Origin: Bacteroidota bacterium
GTDB taxonomy: Bacteria > Bacteroidota > Ignavibacteria > Tepidaquicellales > Tepidaquicellaceae
Assembly (NCBI GenBank): GCA_018266845.1
Contig: JAFDZO010000005.1
Coordinates: 1 to 64,000, forward strand
Direction of reading: 5' to 3'
DNA length: 64,000 bases
Position 1 is the stretch's first letter, and the number at the start of each line of letters is the position of its first letter. Shown one piece after another: positions 8,996-19,486 of the stretch. The translations under genes were made by a program, and so were the position numbers. The notes under the pieces are model-generated. The model was not told where the DNA came from, searched no databases, and saw only the letters and a list, made by a program, of their open reading frames with translations.

Positions 8996-11152
8996 TCACT
9001 TTACCAATATCATCTTCTTTGTATCTGAGAATGACGGCGTTTCTATTTTATAAAAATATGTACCGCTTGATAAGTTATCTCCCCTGAATTCCGTTTCATA
9101 AACCCCGGCAGTTAAATTTTCGTTTACAAGAACCTGCACTTCCCTGCCGCTTATATCGAAGACGGAAATTTTTACAAATTCATTTTTGGGAATTGCAAAT
9201 TTTACAGTCGTGCGCGGATTAAAAGGATTAGGATAATTCTGCTCTAATGAATAATTCGCTGCAACTTCACTGCCGCTTACAATTTTTACAGGCGGGTTTA
9301 TCCCTACATACAACAATGCTCCCTGATACCCGCTGACAAAACCTCCATTTACAGTGCGCATCTTTACTCCCCAGAGGTCTAGAGTTGTTCCGTTTGGTCC
9401 CGTAACATTACTTTGAGATAAAATCCATTGATTTCCCTGACATCTGAAAACTTTTCCTTTCGTTCCCACCGCTAATCCCCTTCCGAACTGATAATCAAAA
9501 CTGTAGATGTTTACACCGCTTAACCCTGCTGTATCAACTGCTAAAGTCCAGTTTGCTCCTCCGTTAGTTGTTGCATATAAACAGCCATTCTGGCTGCCTG
9601 CAAATCCCGTAGAAGCGCCAAGCCATTTCATTTCATAAACATACTGATTGGATGGATGAGAGATTCCAGTGCTATCCCATGTCGAGCGGTTTGTGGTTTT
9701 TGCTACTCTTCCAAGCTGACCGCATACATAACCTGTATTGTTATCTATAAATGTTACATCCTCTATATCGTTATTAGATGCTCCCCAGCTTAACTGCGAA
9801 GCCCAAGTTGTGCCTGCGTTAGTGGTATAGTAAAGCTCACCATTATCGCCTGCGCAGTAGCCTTCGTTTTGGTTAAACCAATACATAGTTCTATTTGTAG
9901 CAGATGCAACGGGAGTATTTCTATAGGTAAATGATGTTCCTCCGTTATTGGTAATGCCGAATGTTCCTCCCCCGCCGCAAATATAAAAATTGTTTGCATC
10001 AAAGACTTTTACATCGTATAGTTCAAAGCCCTGAGCAGCTTTTACAAAAGTCCAGTTTGTTCCATTGTTCGTAGTTTTAACAATTTGCCCCCTCCAGCCG
10101 ACGGCAACACCAACATCTCCTGCAGGAGTTGCATCTATTGCATGGAATCTGCATGAGGATTCCACGTAATCCCAGCTTGCTCCTGTATTTGTTGTGCGCA
10201 TTATTGTTCCCTGCTGACCGCTTGCAAAAATTTCAGTCGGGCTTTTATAACATGCGCTGAATAATACCTGCGCTGTTAACTGTGATACGGCAAATGAGTC
10301 CCAGCTTACTCCGCCGTTTGACGTAATATAATTTATTCCGTTGGAGCCGACAATTAATCCTTTTAATGAATCAATAAAATCAACCGAATACAAAGGCGAG
10401 GGACCATTATCTAAAGCGAGAGTAAAATTCAATCCCTGATTAGTTGACTTATATACAACCTGCGAATTTCCTACAACCCATATATTACTGCTTCCGGCTT
10501 TCCTCATCCCGTTAAACCCTTGCGTACCGAACCGAAGTGAATCCCAGTTTGCGCCTCCGTTAGTAGAACGGATAATTACACCGCTGTTACCTGAGCAGAC
10601 AATTGTCTGGTTACCGAACAATTCGATTATCGAGCGCGAGCTTGTGCAGTTCGTGTTCAATAAAGTCCAGTTCAATCCGCCGTTAACAGTTTTTAAAACC
10701 GTGTTAGTAGGTATAGATGCCACACTTGCGCCGCATACGTAGCCGGTATCCGTTCCGCTGAAAGTTACATCGGATAAATCTCCGTTGTATGGCGAGACAT
10801 CAATGGCAGTCCAGTTCACTCCGCCGTTTGTAGTCCGCAGAACTAAGCCGGCGTTTCCGACCGCAATTCCGGTATTGGCATTAATGAATTCAAGCGACAT
10901 AACTCCCCTTGTCAAACCTGCGGGAGTTACCGGCTGCCACGTTGCTCCTGCATCGGTAGTTTTTGCAATAAAAATATTTGTGGTGAAACTTATATCATCA
11001 CCGCAGCAAAATCCCGTAGAAGCGTTGACAAATTTCATATCACGGATTGCTCCGCCGAACTTGCCGATTTTCAGATTGGAAACAAAAGTCGAGTCAGCAA
11101 AAAGATTTGAGAAAGAAAATAAGAGGAGAGAAAACAGTAATACTTTTTTCAT
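8996..11152 (-). CDS. Secreted Ycf48/BNR-like double-length propeller with T9SS sorting domain
   Basis: A 718-aa protein with a signal peptide (MKKVLLFSLLLFSFSNLFA). Residues about 25-620 hold some 13 Asp-box-like motifs (TTNGGVNW, STNGGANW, TTNAGTTW) alternating with strands such as G-Y-V-C-G or G-I-A-V-G. This is the signature of Ycf48-like and BNR propellers, and the length suggests two propellers in tandem. Residues about 627-718 are a T9SS type A sorting domain (QNYPNPFNPRTT, closing KMILVK). It is divergent from the 11422 gene, sharing a 269-bp promoter region (11153-11421). Family members elsewhere are photosystem II assembly factors, but in this lineage the fold is used in exported proteins of unknown ligand. 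Confidence 0.95.
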   Translation of the reverse strand: MKKVLLFSLLLFSFSNLFADSTFVSNLKIGKFGGAIRDMKFVNASTGFCCGDDISFTTNIFIAKTTDAGATWQPVTPAGLTRGVMSLEFINANTGIAVGNAGLVLRTTNGGVNWTAIDVSPYNGDLSDVTFSGTDTGYVCGASVASIPTNTVLKTVNGGLNWTLLNTNCTSSRSIIELFGNQTIVCSGNSGVIIRSTNGGANWDSLRFGTQGFNGMRKAGSSNIWVVGNSQVVYKSTNQGLNFTLALDNGPSPLYSVDFIDSLKGLIVGSNGINYITSNGGVSWDSFAVSQLTAQVLFSACYKSPTEIFASGQQGTIMRTTNTGASWDYVESSCRFHAIDATPAGDVGVAVGWRGQIVKTTNNGTNWTFVKAAQGFELYDVKVFDANNFYICGGGGTFGITNNGGTSFTYRNTPVASATNRTMYWFNQNEGYCAGDNGELYYTTNAGTTWASQLSWGASNNDIEDVTFIDNNTGYVCGQLGRVAKTTNRSTWDSTGISHPSNQYVYEMKWLGASTGFAGSQNGCLYATTNGGANWTLAVDTAGLSGVNIYSFDYQFGRGLAVGTKGKVFRCQGNQWILSQSNVTGPNGTTLDLWGVKMRTVNGGFVSGYQGALLYVGINPPVKIVSGSEVAANYSLEQNYPNPFNPRTTVKFAIPKNEFVKISVFDISGREVQVLVNENLTAGVYETEFRGDNLSSGTYFYKIETPSFSDTKKMILVK

Positions 11153-11421
11153 AGCCGTATTTTTATGTTATTATTAAGCAAAAACTATTGCGAAGTGTTT
11201 TTTATTTCAATTCAATAACCATTGGGTATTTTTATTATTTTATTTTTTTGTGCGGATGATTTGAATAAAGACAACCGCAAAACCCCGATGATTTCCATTC
11301 TTTTAAATAATATTCCTTTGACAAAAATTAAACATTGTGAGGCAGAATTTCAAATATATTTCTTAATTGATTAAAATTCTTTTTAAAGCTAAGTTGGAAC
11401 ATACCTTAAAATAAAATAAAA

Positions 11422-12747
11422 ATGAGAAAAGCACTTCTCTCTATCCTTTTCTCCCTCACATTGTATTACCCTGCGGCTTGGGCACAGCAGTTTCGCTGGG
11501 TCGAACTTCCAAATTCACCTCGTCCTGACTCAATAATAGATGCAAGATTTGAAGACATGTATTTCTGCGATGCAAACAGCGGCTACGTTATCACTTACAC
11601 AGGAAATATTTACCGCACAACAGATGGCGGCGCTAACTGGACAAGCACGTCAAAGCTCGTCTATGCCGCAAGAAGCGTGGGGTTTTTTACCCCTGAAACC
11701 GGTATTGTCGGCACGCTCGATTCAACCCGCGTGCTTTTCAGAACTACAAACGGAGGCGCTAACTGGACTGATATTATGCCTTCTATACAAGGCGTAATGC
11801 CGAAAGGAATTTGCGGAATTTCTATCGTTGATGCGAATACAGCCTATGGAGTCGGAAGATATTTTTGCCCCTCAAACATAATAAAAACGACTAACAGCGG
11901 GCTGAACTGGATTTCCATTCCGATAGATACTTCTTTAATGCGCTCGGCAGTGGATGTAAAATTCTGGTCAGCTGATTCAGGTTTTGTAATCGGCGGCTAC
12001 TCCCCTACAAATCAATATTCTTCGGGCAGAAGCGTTGTTCTGTTTACCTCTAACGGCGGGCAGACATTTCAGAGAGTGTGGTATTCTTCGGCAGCGCAGC
12101 CAAACCAATGGGGTTGGAAAATACAGTTTGTAAACAGGCAGCTTGGCTATATTGCAATTGAAAATTTCTCCGCAGGATATTATCTGAAAACTACAAACGG
12201 CGGTATGAACTGGACCAGTTTCCTTATAGGCGGGCAGTACAATTTTGAAGGCATTGGATTTATAAATGAAACCACCGGCTGGATTGGCGGATGGGGCACG
12301 AACTACCACATGCCTACAATTGAAACAACAAATGCCGGGGCAAGCTGGCATCAGGCAGGCTGGGGTTTTAATGTAAACAGATTCAGATTCATCAACGATA
12401 CTTTAGCTTATGCAGTCGGGCATAGAGTGTTTAAATATATGAGGCAGTCAGTGGGCATACAGCAGATTTCAAGCGAAGTTCCCGAAAATTTCTCGCTTTC
12501 GCAAAACTATCCGAACCCTTTTAACCCTACTACACAAATAAAATATGCTTTAAGATTAGTTGATGATGTTTCATTAAAAGTATATGATGCTAAAGGAAAT
12601 TTAGTCGCAACGCTGGTTGACGGATTTCAGGAGGCAGGTGTGTATTCGATAACGTTCGATGCCTCTGAGCTTCCAAGCGGAGTATATTATTATAAATTGA
12701 TTGCAAAGCAGTTTCAGGAAACCAGAAAAATGGTTCTTGTGAAATAA
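11422..12747 (+). CDS. Secreted Ycf48/BNR-like propeller with T9SS sorting domain
   Basis: A 441-aa protein with signal peptide MRKALLSILFSLTLYYPAAWAQ. Residues 25-345 carry Asp-box-like repeats (TTDGGANW, TTNGGANW, TTNSGLNW, TTNGGMNW) and conserved landmarks G-I-C-G-I, V-G-R-Y, F-W-S-A-D-S-G, G-I-G-F-I-N-E and R-F-R-F-I. The same landmarks recur in the proteins encoded at 46609 and 49644, so the three form one paralogous subfamily. Residues about 353-441 are the T9SS type A sorting domain ending KMVLVK. Only A-rich sequence precedes the ATG. Function is unknown beyond surface export. Confidence 0.95.
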   Translation: MRKALLSILFSLTLYYPAAWAQQFRWVELPNSPRPDSIIDARFEDMYFCDANSGYVITYTGNIYRTTDGGANWTSTSKLVYAARSVGFFTPETGIVGTLDSTRVLFRTTNGGANWTDIMPSIQGVMPKGICGISIVDANTAYGVGRYFCPSNIIKTTNSGLNWISIPIDTSLMRSAVDVKFWSADSGFVIGGYSPTNQYSSGRSVVLFTSNGGQTFQRVWYSSAAQPNQWGWKIQFVNRQLGYIAIENFSAGYYLKTTNGGMNWTSFLIGGQYNFEGIGFINETTGWIGGWGTNYHMPTIETTNAGASWHQAGWGFNVNRFRFINDTLAYAVGHRVFKYMRQSVGIQQISSEVPENFSLSQNYPNPFNPTTQIKYALRLVDDVSLKVYDAKGNLVATLVDGFQEAGVYSITFDASELPSGVYYYKLIAKQFQETRKMVLVK

Positions 12748-12817
12748 AACCCGGTCTATTCTGTTTGGATAAATTGTTACTCAATTAATTTTTCAGCACC
12801 GGCACTTCCGAATTTTT

Positions 12818-12936
12818 CTCATTCCCAAGCAGGAGCTTGGGAATGAGTTCATAGATAGAATTTTTAGATACTCCGTCCCAAACCCTCTTTGGGACGAAAA
12901 GTAAAAAAAGCTTTTCAAAGCGGCGCAGGAGCTTTG
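12818..12936. repeat. Cluster of three intergenic hairpins
   Basis: Positions 12818-12847 form CTCATTCCCAAGC-AGGA-GCTTGGGAATGAG with perfect 13-bp arms. Positions 12874-12896 form CGTCCCAAA-CCCTC-TTTGGGACG. Positions 12916-12936 form the weaker CAAAGC...GCAGGA-GCTTTG. Units are separated by related spacer (GAGTTCATA occurs twice). This class causes spurious short ORFs such as one rich in MNSFPSSCLGM. Confidence 0.8.
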
Positions 12937-13074
12937 GAACGAGTTCATATCACACAATTTCTCCTTTCTTATCAAATCCCTGCACCGTTTTCGCAGGGGT
13001 AAATTCCTCTTTGTAACGCGAAAACTACCCTTCTTTTTGCTTCCAAATACAATTCTCCAAAACACCCGTTTTTT

Positions 13075-13092
13075 GTTAGGATTTTGTTAGGA
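13075..13092 (+). promoter_or_regulatory. GTTAGGA direct-repeat element, copy 1
   Basis: GTTAGGA-TTTT-GTTAGGA followed by eight to nine T and AATTG. Two 7-bp half-sites 11 bp apart resemble the architecture of OmpR/PhoB-family operators. It lies 488 bp before the start at 13581. Regulatory role is inferred from recurrence upstream of four large surface genes. Confidence 0.55.
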
Positions 13093-13129
13093 TTTTTTTT
13101 TAATTGTTCAATAGATTTTTCCATAAACA

Positions 13130-13179
13130 GAAATCCTGTTGTTCGTCTTGAGCGATTAATTCGGGCAGCGGGATTTTTT
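13130..13179 (+). terminator. Terminator-like hairpin in the upstream region of the 13581 gene
   Basis: AAATCCTGTTGTTCG pairs, with several G-U pairs, to CGGGCAGCGGGATTT, followed by TTTT. It lies 38 bp after the first GTTAGGA element and 383 bp after the previous stop. It may terminate the 11422 transcript or attenuate a long leader. Confidence 0.5.
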
Positions 13180-13580
13180 ATAAATATTTTAACATATTTT
13201 CGATAAACTGAATTAGTTAAAAATTCTCTTATCTCTTGTTACACCTGATTCACATTTCTCCCTTAGTACTATTCCGATTTTTATATGATATTTGTAAATA
13301 AAGCAATTGCTGAAATCATTACTAATTTTCAAGAAGGTTTTGAAAAAAGTTTTTATATCAGGAGAACTTACAGATTCAGGTTATAAGTTATGAATAGGTT
13401 TAAAATCGCATTACAAAGATTGATTTTTTATTAGAATATTAGCGATTTTATTTATAACTTATTGGTTTCGCTCCCGTTTTTAAAAAATCATTTTCACCGA
13501 AATTTAGAAAATAAAGTAATACTGGTTTAGAATACTTTTTAGAAATCTTCTTTAAATATTAACTAACTTAATTTCCTCAA

Positions 13581-16500
13581 ATGAAAAATCTAATCTCGAT
13601 TCTCTGCGTAGCGGCAGCATTGGTATTTTTTACCGGTGTGTCGAATGCGCAGATAAGTACGAATGGAAGTTCCGGGCTTGCAGGCAGTTACCCTGACTTA
13701 GCCAGCGCAATTACAGCCCTTAACGGAGCTACAATCACATCTCCGGTTATTATCTCCGTTGATGTCGGCAATCCTCAAACAGCGCCTGCCGGCGGTTATG
13801 TAATTACCGCAACAGGAACTGTAACAAATACGATTACCTTAACAGGTAACGGCAACACTATTACAGCCAACGCAGGACTTACGGCTGGAAATTTGAACGA
13901 TGCTATATTCAGATTAAGCGGCTCTGATTATGTTACCATTCAGGGTTTTTCCATGCAGGAAAACGCAGCTAATACAACAACTGCTGCGGCTACAAACAAT
14001 ATGACTGAATGGGGCGTTGCATTGCTTTATGCTTCAGCAACTGACGGCTGCCAAAATGTTACGATTCAGAACAACACTATTACTTTAAACAGGACGTATC
14101 AGAACACATTTGCTATTTATTCCAACTCCACGCATACTTTTGCAGCAGTTACAACATCAGTTCCTGCTACAGGGGCAACAGGCGGAAATCACAATCTTAA
14201 AATTTACGGAAACACAATTAGCAATGTTAACCAGGGTATTGTAGTTGTAGGTACTACTGCTGCTGCAGATCAGAATACAGGTTTAGATATCGGCGGGTCA
14301 AGTTTAGCGCAAGGTAACTCAATTACAAACTATGGCACTACAGGAACATTCTCCGCTTATGCTAACGTATCAGGAACAGTTAACGGAATTTTAATCAGGA
14401 ACTCAAACGGCTTTAACTGCTCATATAATACAGTAACAAGCTCTGTAGGCGGTGTAACAGCAGGTACATTGTATGGTATTCAGCAGGCGGCTGCAAGCGT
14501 TGTACCAACAACAACCTTTACTAATAACATTACTTACAACAGCATTTCATTAAAAAGCGGACTTGCTTCAGGAGCTATGAACGGTATAAACGTTCCGGCG
14601 GGTTCTGCAAGCACAACAAGTACTTTTAATATCACGAACAACGATTTTAATAATTTTGGTCATACAGTTTCGGGTACTGGGGTAATTACATATATTGTGA
14701 CCGCTTCTGTACACCTTAATACAACAATAAGTAACAACACTTTCACCAACATGACGGTTAATACTACCGGAAGTGTTACATTTATTTCTCAAACTTTTAC
14801 ACTTACTCTTGCAGGCGGAACAAAGACTGTAAGCGGAAACTCTATTGTAACCGGCTTCAGTAAAACAGGCGCAGGCGGTACTATTTTATGCGTTACTGAT
14901 AACGGCTCATCTACAACAGTCGTTCAATCAAATTGTACAAATAATAATTTCTCCAATATTACAGTTACAGGCGCAACAACTTTAACAGGCTTGAGCTATA
15001 CAGACGGCGGTACTGCTCCTTCAAGAACAGTTACAGGAAATACAATCAGCAACTGGACAGGCGGCACAAGCGCAATCAACTGTATGAACTTCACATACTG
15101 GAGCGGAAGCACATCTACTCTTAACACAAATACAATTTCTAATGTCACAGGACAAGGAGCTGTTACAGGAATTACTATCGGAAGTACAGTTATAACTGCA
15201 AATCCAATGTCTGTTTCCAATAATACAATTAATAACTTGTCTTCAACAGGTACAGGCGGAGCAGTAACAGGTATTACCTGCTCAAATACTTCTCCTGTTA
15301 TTAACATAAACGGAAATACTATTAACACCCTTTCTTCTACGGGAGCTTCTTTAGTAAGCGGTATTTCCGTTTCAGGAGCAACCAACACAAGCGTTTACAA
15401 AAATAAAATATACGATTTAACCGGAAGCAATGCATCATCAACAGTATCAGGTGTAACAGTTTCAGGCGGTACGTTGGTTTATATTTACAATAACCTTGTT
15501 GGAGATTTAAAAGCTCCTTCAGCTAACGCAGCTAACCCTGTAAATGGTATTAACATTTCAGGAGGTACAACTGTAAACGTAGCCAATAATACGGTTTACA
15601 TTGCTGCAGCAAGCGCCGGCGCATTATTCGGCTCATCTGCCATAAACGCTTCCACAACTCCCACTGTAACATTGAACAATAATATTTTTGTAAATAATTC
15701 TACGTCTAGCGGAGCAGGATTAACAGTTGCCTACAGAAGATCAACCACTACACTTACGACTTACGGTGCTTTATCAAACAATAACGACTTCTTTGCATCT
15801 ACAATTTTTACTGACGGTACTAACACAGATATTTTAATGTCGGCTTACAAAACAAGAGTTGCTTCAAGAGATGCAGCATCTTTCTCTGAAAGCCCTAACT
15901 TCAGAAGCACAGCAGGTTCAAACGCTAACTATCTGAAAATTGACTCAACAATTGCAACACAGTTAGAAGGAAGCGCCTCTATTATTTCTACACCTGCAAT
16001 CACATCGGACTATTACAACATTGCAAGATACCCGAATGCAGGATATCCGTTCAACGCAAGCTATCCGCCAACTGCGCCTGATATTGGCGCAAATGAGTTC
16101 GGCGGTATTCCGATTGACTTAGTTCCGCCTGTTATTACATATACGACTTTAAGCGCAACAGGAAGCACATCGGACAGAACACTTGCAAACGTGTCAATCA
16201 CTGATGCTTCAGGCGTTCCAACCACAGGCGCATTACAGCCAAGAATTTATTACAAGAAAAACGCAGGTTCATATTTTTCATCTCAAGGAAGTAAAACATC
16301 AGGTACGGGACAATCAGGAGTATGGAGCTTTACAATCGTTGCAGCTGATATGGGCGGTGTTGCAGCAGCAGATGTTATCAGCTACTTTGTAATTGCTCAG
16401 GATATAGCTCCGGGCGGACCGTTTATTTCTTCAACTCCCGGCGCAGGTTTAGTTGCAACAGATGTAAACACTGTTACAACTCCGCCGACAACTCCGAGTA

Positions 16501-19265
16501 CATATACAATTACCGCTCCTTCACTTTCAGGCTCATATACAATTGGTACAACATTATTCAGACCTGTAGGCGGCGGCAAATTGGAATTTGAAGCAAGAAC
16601 AAGAACAGTAAGAAAAGTTATTTCAAGCAAAACCGATTTCGCAACTGCAAAACAGGATGTAAAACCCGGAACACAGGTTGACGCTCCTGCAGCAGATTAC
16701 GAAGCCGATGTAACGGAAACATACTTTGTTCCTGTTGTAAACGGAAAAGAATATTCAGGCAGCTTATATCATGAATATACAAAAGAAGAAAAAACTCAAT
16801 TGGGCTTACCTGATAATATGGTCGGAGACTATGCAACACTTTCCGCTGCTATTACAGACCTTAATACAAGAGGTGTAGGCGGCGCAACAACATTTAGTTT
16901 AACGGATGCTTCGTACACTGAAGCTGCAACATTAACGATTTCTATAACCAATGAGGCAGTTACAACAGCATCTAACACTGTAACATTCAAGCCGGCTGCA
17001 TCAGTAACACCGACAATAACTGTTACCTCTACAGGTGTTGCAATAAACATTGCAAACAGCTATGTAACATTCGATGGTTCAAATTCCGGCGGAACTTCAA
17101 GAGATATGACTCTTATCAATGCCGGAGCCGGCGCAAACAGCGGATGCTTCTCTACAGGTTTCCCAAATGTTACAATTAAAAATATGAAAACGCAGTCAAC
17201 AAGTTTTTCAGTTGGCTATGGTATTTTATATAGCGGTGTAGCAGTAACATCCGGCACAATTCAGAATAACGATGTTCAGAAAGCTGTAATTGGAATTCAG
17301 ATTCAGGCTGGCACATCAAATGTTTCTATCACAGGAAACAGTATAGGAAGTGTTGACTCATTATCAAAGGTTACTAACGGCGGAATTATAGTGCTTTCAT
17401 CAACCAACTTCACAATTAATAATAATACTATAGTTGGAGTAAGCAGAAATGCAACAAATTCAACATCCGGTATTCAGATTGCGGTTTCAGGAAGCCCGTC
17501 CCCTTCCGGCGGAAATATCTACAACAATATTGTTTCCAATGTTAAACACTCTGGATTCAATTCTGCAGCTTATGCAGCATACGGTATTTATTTGGGAACA
17601 GATATTGCGTCTTCAAATATCTCTGTTTACAATAATTCCATTTATGATATTCTGACTCAGGGTGATGGCTCTACTGCAGGAACCACATATGCTCCGCACG
17701 GAATTTACATCGCAACAGGCGGCGGATACAAAATTTACTATAATAGTATTTCATTGTATGGCACAATCACTGACCCCGATGCAACAGCACTCAGAGGCGG
17801 ATGTATAACAGTTGAAGCAGGAACAAACGTAGGTACGCTTGATATTAGAAATAATATACTTCAGAACACACAAACAATGACTGTTCCAGCCGCAGTAAAG
17901 AAAACTTATGCGTTTATTTCAGTTGCTGCTAATACTGCTTACTCCAATTTAGATTACAATGATTATTATGTATCAGGTGTTGATGGCGTATTCGGATTTG
18001 CTAACAGCGCAGACCAATCAACAATAACCGCATGGAGAACATTTACAGGCAAAGATGTGAACTCTATTTCTACTGATCCGTTCTATGTATCTGCAACAAA
18101 CCTAACACCTCAAACTTACAATGTTAAAGGAAAAGGCTATCCGATTGCAACCGTATCAACCGATATTTTAGGAACGGCAAGAAGTACTTCTATAACAAAC
18201 GGACCTACTGACCCGGGAGCATATCAGTTTACGCCGGTATTTAATGCAGTTTCCACTATGGTTCAGTCAATCGTAGGCAATGGAACTTACGGATTTTCTT
18301 TCGGTGGAACAACTTACGGGTGGATTAACATTACCAACTATACAGGAGATATGGCAGCATTTGATATTTCATGGATTCACTATCAGGGTGTAAATCCTCC
18401 CGGCTCTGCAGGGCAGCAGTTCAATGCTGCTTATGACAGTATCTGGGTATCAAACGGTTCATTGGGCACTTCTACTTACGATGTGCAGATTTTCGTTCCG
18501 AAGAACAACTTGAGAAACATTGCAGATACAAACAACATTATCCTTGCAAAGAGCAATGACGGTGGCGCATCATGGAATGCTGCTCCGGGTACCACAAACG
18601 GTTACATCCCCGGAAACCCCGGTTTTGCTTATGCTAACGGACTTACTTCGTTCTCTCTCTTTGCTGTAACAAGCACTGATAATCCTTTACCTGTTGAGCT
18701 TGCTTCATTCACTTCTTTAATTGATAAGAGAAATGTTGAGCTGAAATGGTCAACTTCTAAAGAAGAGAACAATGCAGGATTTGATATTGAAAGAAAGCTA
18801 GTCAATGAAAACTCATGGTCAAAAGCAGGTAACATACAGGGAGCAGGAACTTCAAACACAGTGAAGAACTACAGCTTTGAAGACAGAAATCTTGCTTCAG
18901 GAAAATACAACTACAGACTAAAACAAATTGATTTCAACGGAAACCATAAATACTTCAATCTTTCAAGTGAAGTAGTAGTCGGCGTTCCGGCTAAGTTTGA
19001 GCTGAGCCAGAACTACCCGAATCCGTTCAACCCGTCAACAAAGATTAACTACGACCTGCCGTTCGATAGCAAGGTTCAGATTAAAGTCTTTGATATGACA
19101 GGCAGAGAGGTAGCGCAGATTGTGAACGAAACAAAGACTGCCGGATATTACACAGCGCAGTTCAATGCTTCGGCAATGGCAAGCGGTGTTTACTTCTATA
19201 CAATCACAGCTACAGGCGGAAGCCAGTCGTTTGTGAAGACAATGAAGATGGTTCTTGTGAAATAA
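13581..19265 (+). CDS. Giant secreted double parallel-beta-helix protein with T9SS sorting domain
   Basis: An 1894-aa protein with signal peptide MKNLISILCVAAALVFFTGVSNAQ. Residues about 25-790 and 1085-1540 are right-handed parallel beta-helix regions, with frequent N-N-T-I, N-I-I-x-N-N and I-x-N-N-N motifs. An Ig-like segment lies between them (about 795-960; YYKKNAGSY, VISYFVIAQD), followed by a basic linker (RTRTVRKVISS). Residues about 1555-1690 form a further beta domain (GTYGFSFGGTTYGWI). About 1700-1800 is an FnIII-like unit (ELASFTSLIDKRNVELKWS), and about 1805-1894 is the T9SS sorting domain. Beta-helices of this kind bind or cut polysaccharides or act as adhesins, and no catalytic residues were identified. 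Paralogue of the next gene. Confidence 0.96.
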   Translation: MKNLISILCVAAALVFFTGVSNAQISTNGSSGLAGSYPDLASAITALNGATITSPVIISVDVGNPQTAPAGGYVITATGTVTNTITLTGNGNTITANAGLTAGNLNDAIFRLSGSDYVTIQGFSMQENAANTTTAAATNNMTEWGVALLYASATDGCQNVTIQNNTITLNRTYQNTFAIYSNSTHTFAAVTTSVPATGATGGNHNLKIYGNTISNVNQGIVVVGTTAAADQNTGLDIGGSSLAQGNSITNYGTTGTFSAYANVSGTVNGILIRNSNGFNCSYNTVTSSVGGVTAGTLYGIQQAAASVVPTTTFTNNITYNSISLKSGLASGAMNGINVPAGSASTTSTFNITNNDFNNFGHTVSGTGVITYIVTASVHLNTTISNNTFTNMTVNTTGSVTFISQTFTLTLAGGTKTVSGNSIVTGFSKTGAGGTILCVTDNGSSTTVVQSNCTNNNFSNITVTGATTLTGLSYTDGGTAPSRTVTGNTISNWTGGTSAINCMNFTYWSGSTSTLNTNTISNVTGQGAVTGITIGSTVITANPMSVSNNTINNLSSTGTGGAVTGITCSNTSPVININGNTINTLSSTGASLVSGISVSGATNTSVYKNKIYDLTGSNASSTVSGVTVSGGTLVYIYNNLVGDLKAPSANAANPVNGINISGGTTVNVANNTVYIAAASAGALFGSSAINASTTPTVTLNNNIFVNNSTSSGAGLTVAYRRSTTTLTTYGALSNNNDFFASTIFTDGTNTDILMSAYKTRVASRDAASFSESPNFRSTAGSNANYLKIDSTIATQLEGSASIISTPAITSDYYNIARYPNAGYPFNASYPPTAPDIGANEFGGIPIDLVPPVITYTTLSATGSTSDRTLANVSITDASGVPTTGALQPRIYYKKNAGSYFSSQGSKTSGTGQSGVWSFTIVAADMGGVAAADVISYFVIAQDIAPGGPFISSTPGAGLVATDVNTVTTPPTTPSTYTITAPSLSGSYTIGTTLFRPVGGGKLEFEARTRTVRKVISSKTDFATAKQDVKPGTQVDAPAADYEADVTETYFVPVVNGKEYSGSLYHEYTKEEKTQLGLPDNMVGDYATLSAAITDLNTRGVGGATTFSLTDASYTEAATLTISITNEAVTTASNTVTFKPAASVTPTITVTSTGVAINIANSYVTFDGSNSGGTSRDMTLINAGAGANSGCFSTGFPNVTIKNMKTQSTSFSVGYGILYSGVAVTSGTIQNNDVQKAVIGIQIQAGTSNVSITGNSIGSVDSLSKVTNGGIIVLSSTNFTINNNTIVGVSRNATNSTSGIQIAVSGSPSPSGGNIYNNIVSNVKHSGFNSAAYAAYGIYLGTDIASSNISVYNNSIYDILTQGDGSTAGTTYAPHGIYIATGGGYKIYYNSISLYGTITDPDATALRGGCITVEAGTNVGTLDIRNNILQNTQTMTVPAAVKKTYAFISVAANTAYSNLDYNDYYVSGVDGVFGFANSADQSTITAWRTFTGKDVNSISTDPFYVSATNLTPQTYNVKGKGYPIATVSTDILGTARSTSITNGPTDPGAYQFTPVFNAVSTMVQSIVGNGTYGFSFGGTTYGWINITNYTGDMAAFDISWIHYQGVNPPGSAGQQFNAAYDSIWVSNGSLGTSTYDVQIFVPKNNLRNIADTNNIILAKSNDGGASWNAAPGTTNGYIPGNPGFAYANGLTSFSLFAVTSTDNPLPVELASFTSLIDKRNVELKWSTSKEENNAGFDIERKLVNENSWSKAGNIQGAGTSNTVKNYSFEDRNLASGKYNYRLKQIDFNGNHKYFNLSSEVVVGVPAKFELSQNYPNPFNPSTKINYDLPFDSKVQIKVFDMTGREVAQIVNETKTAGYYTAQFNASAMASGVYFYTITATGGSQSFVKTMKMVLVK

Positions 19266-19324
19266 ATTACGAATTACGAGTTGTAAGTAATTCATAAATT
19301 TGAAATCTGAAATTAGAAATAAAA

Positions 19325-19361
19325 ATGCTCTTGTTGAGAAATCGGCAAGAGCATTTTTTTT
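19325..19361 (+). terminator. Rho-independent terminator with GAAA tetraloop
   Basis: ATGCTCTTG and CAAGAGCAT pair, and the apex TTGA-GAAA-TCGG folds further into a GAAA tetraloop. Eight T follow. It lies 60 bp after the giant gene's stop. Confidence 0.88.
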
Positions 19362-19486
19362 AGCTTCTGTTCATTGCGCATTATTAATTGTTAATCGCTC
19401 CCCTTCTTGCCGCTAAAACACTAAATAGTTATCAGTTGCCGGTTTTCAGTTGTTAGTAATAGATTTAAAGTGTTTGATTTACATCC

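Larger units (their letters stand above)
12748..13580. other. Long intergenic region with hairpin cluster, GTTAGGA element and leader hairpin
   Basis: No gene is recognised. Three hairpin units occupy 12818-12936. The GTTAGGA direct repeat lies at 13075-13092. A terminator-like hairpin with T-run lies at 13130-13179. From 13180 to 13580 the sequence is AT-rich and featureless to me, probably promoter and leader of the giant gene at 13581. Confidence 0.6.

Noticed and set aside
12793-13065. 90-codon minus-strand open frame
   Set aside because: It is made of the intergenic hairpin repeats (products such as NSFPSSCLGM), has no family resemblance and no separate promoter context.
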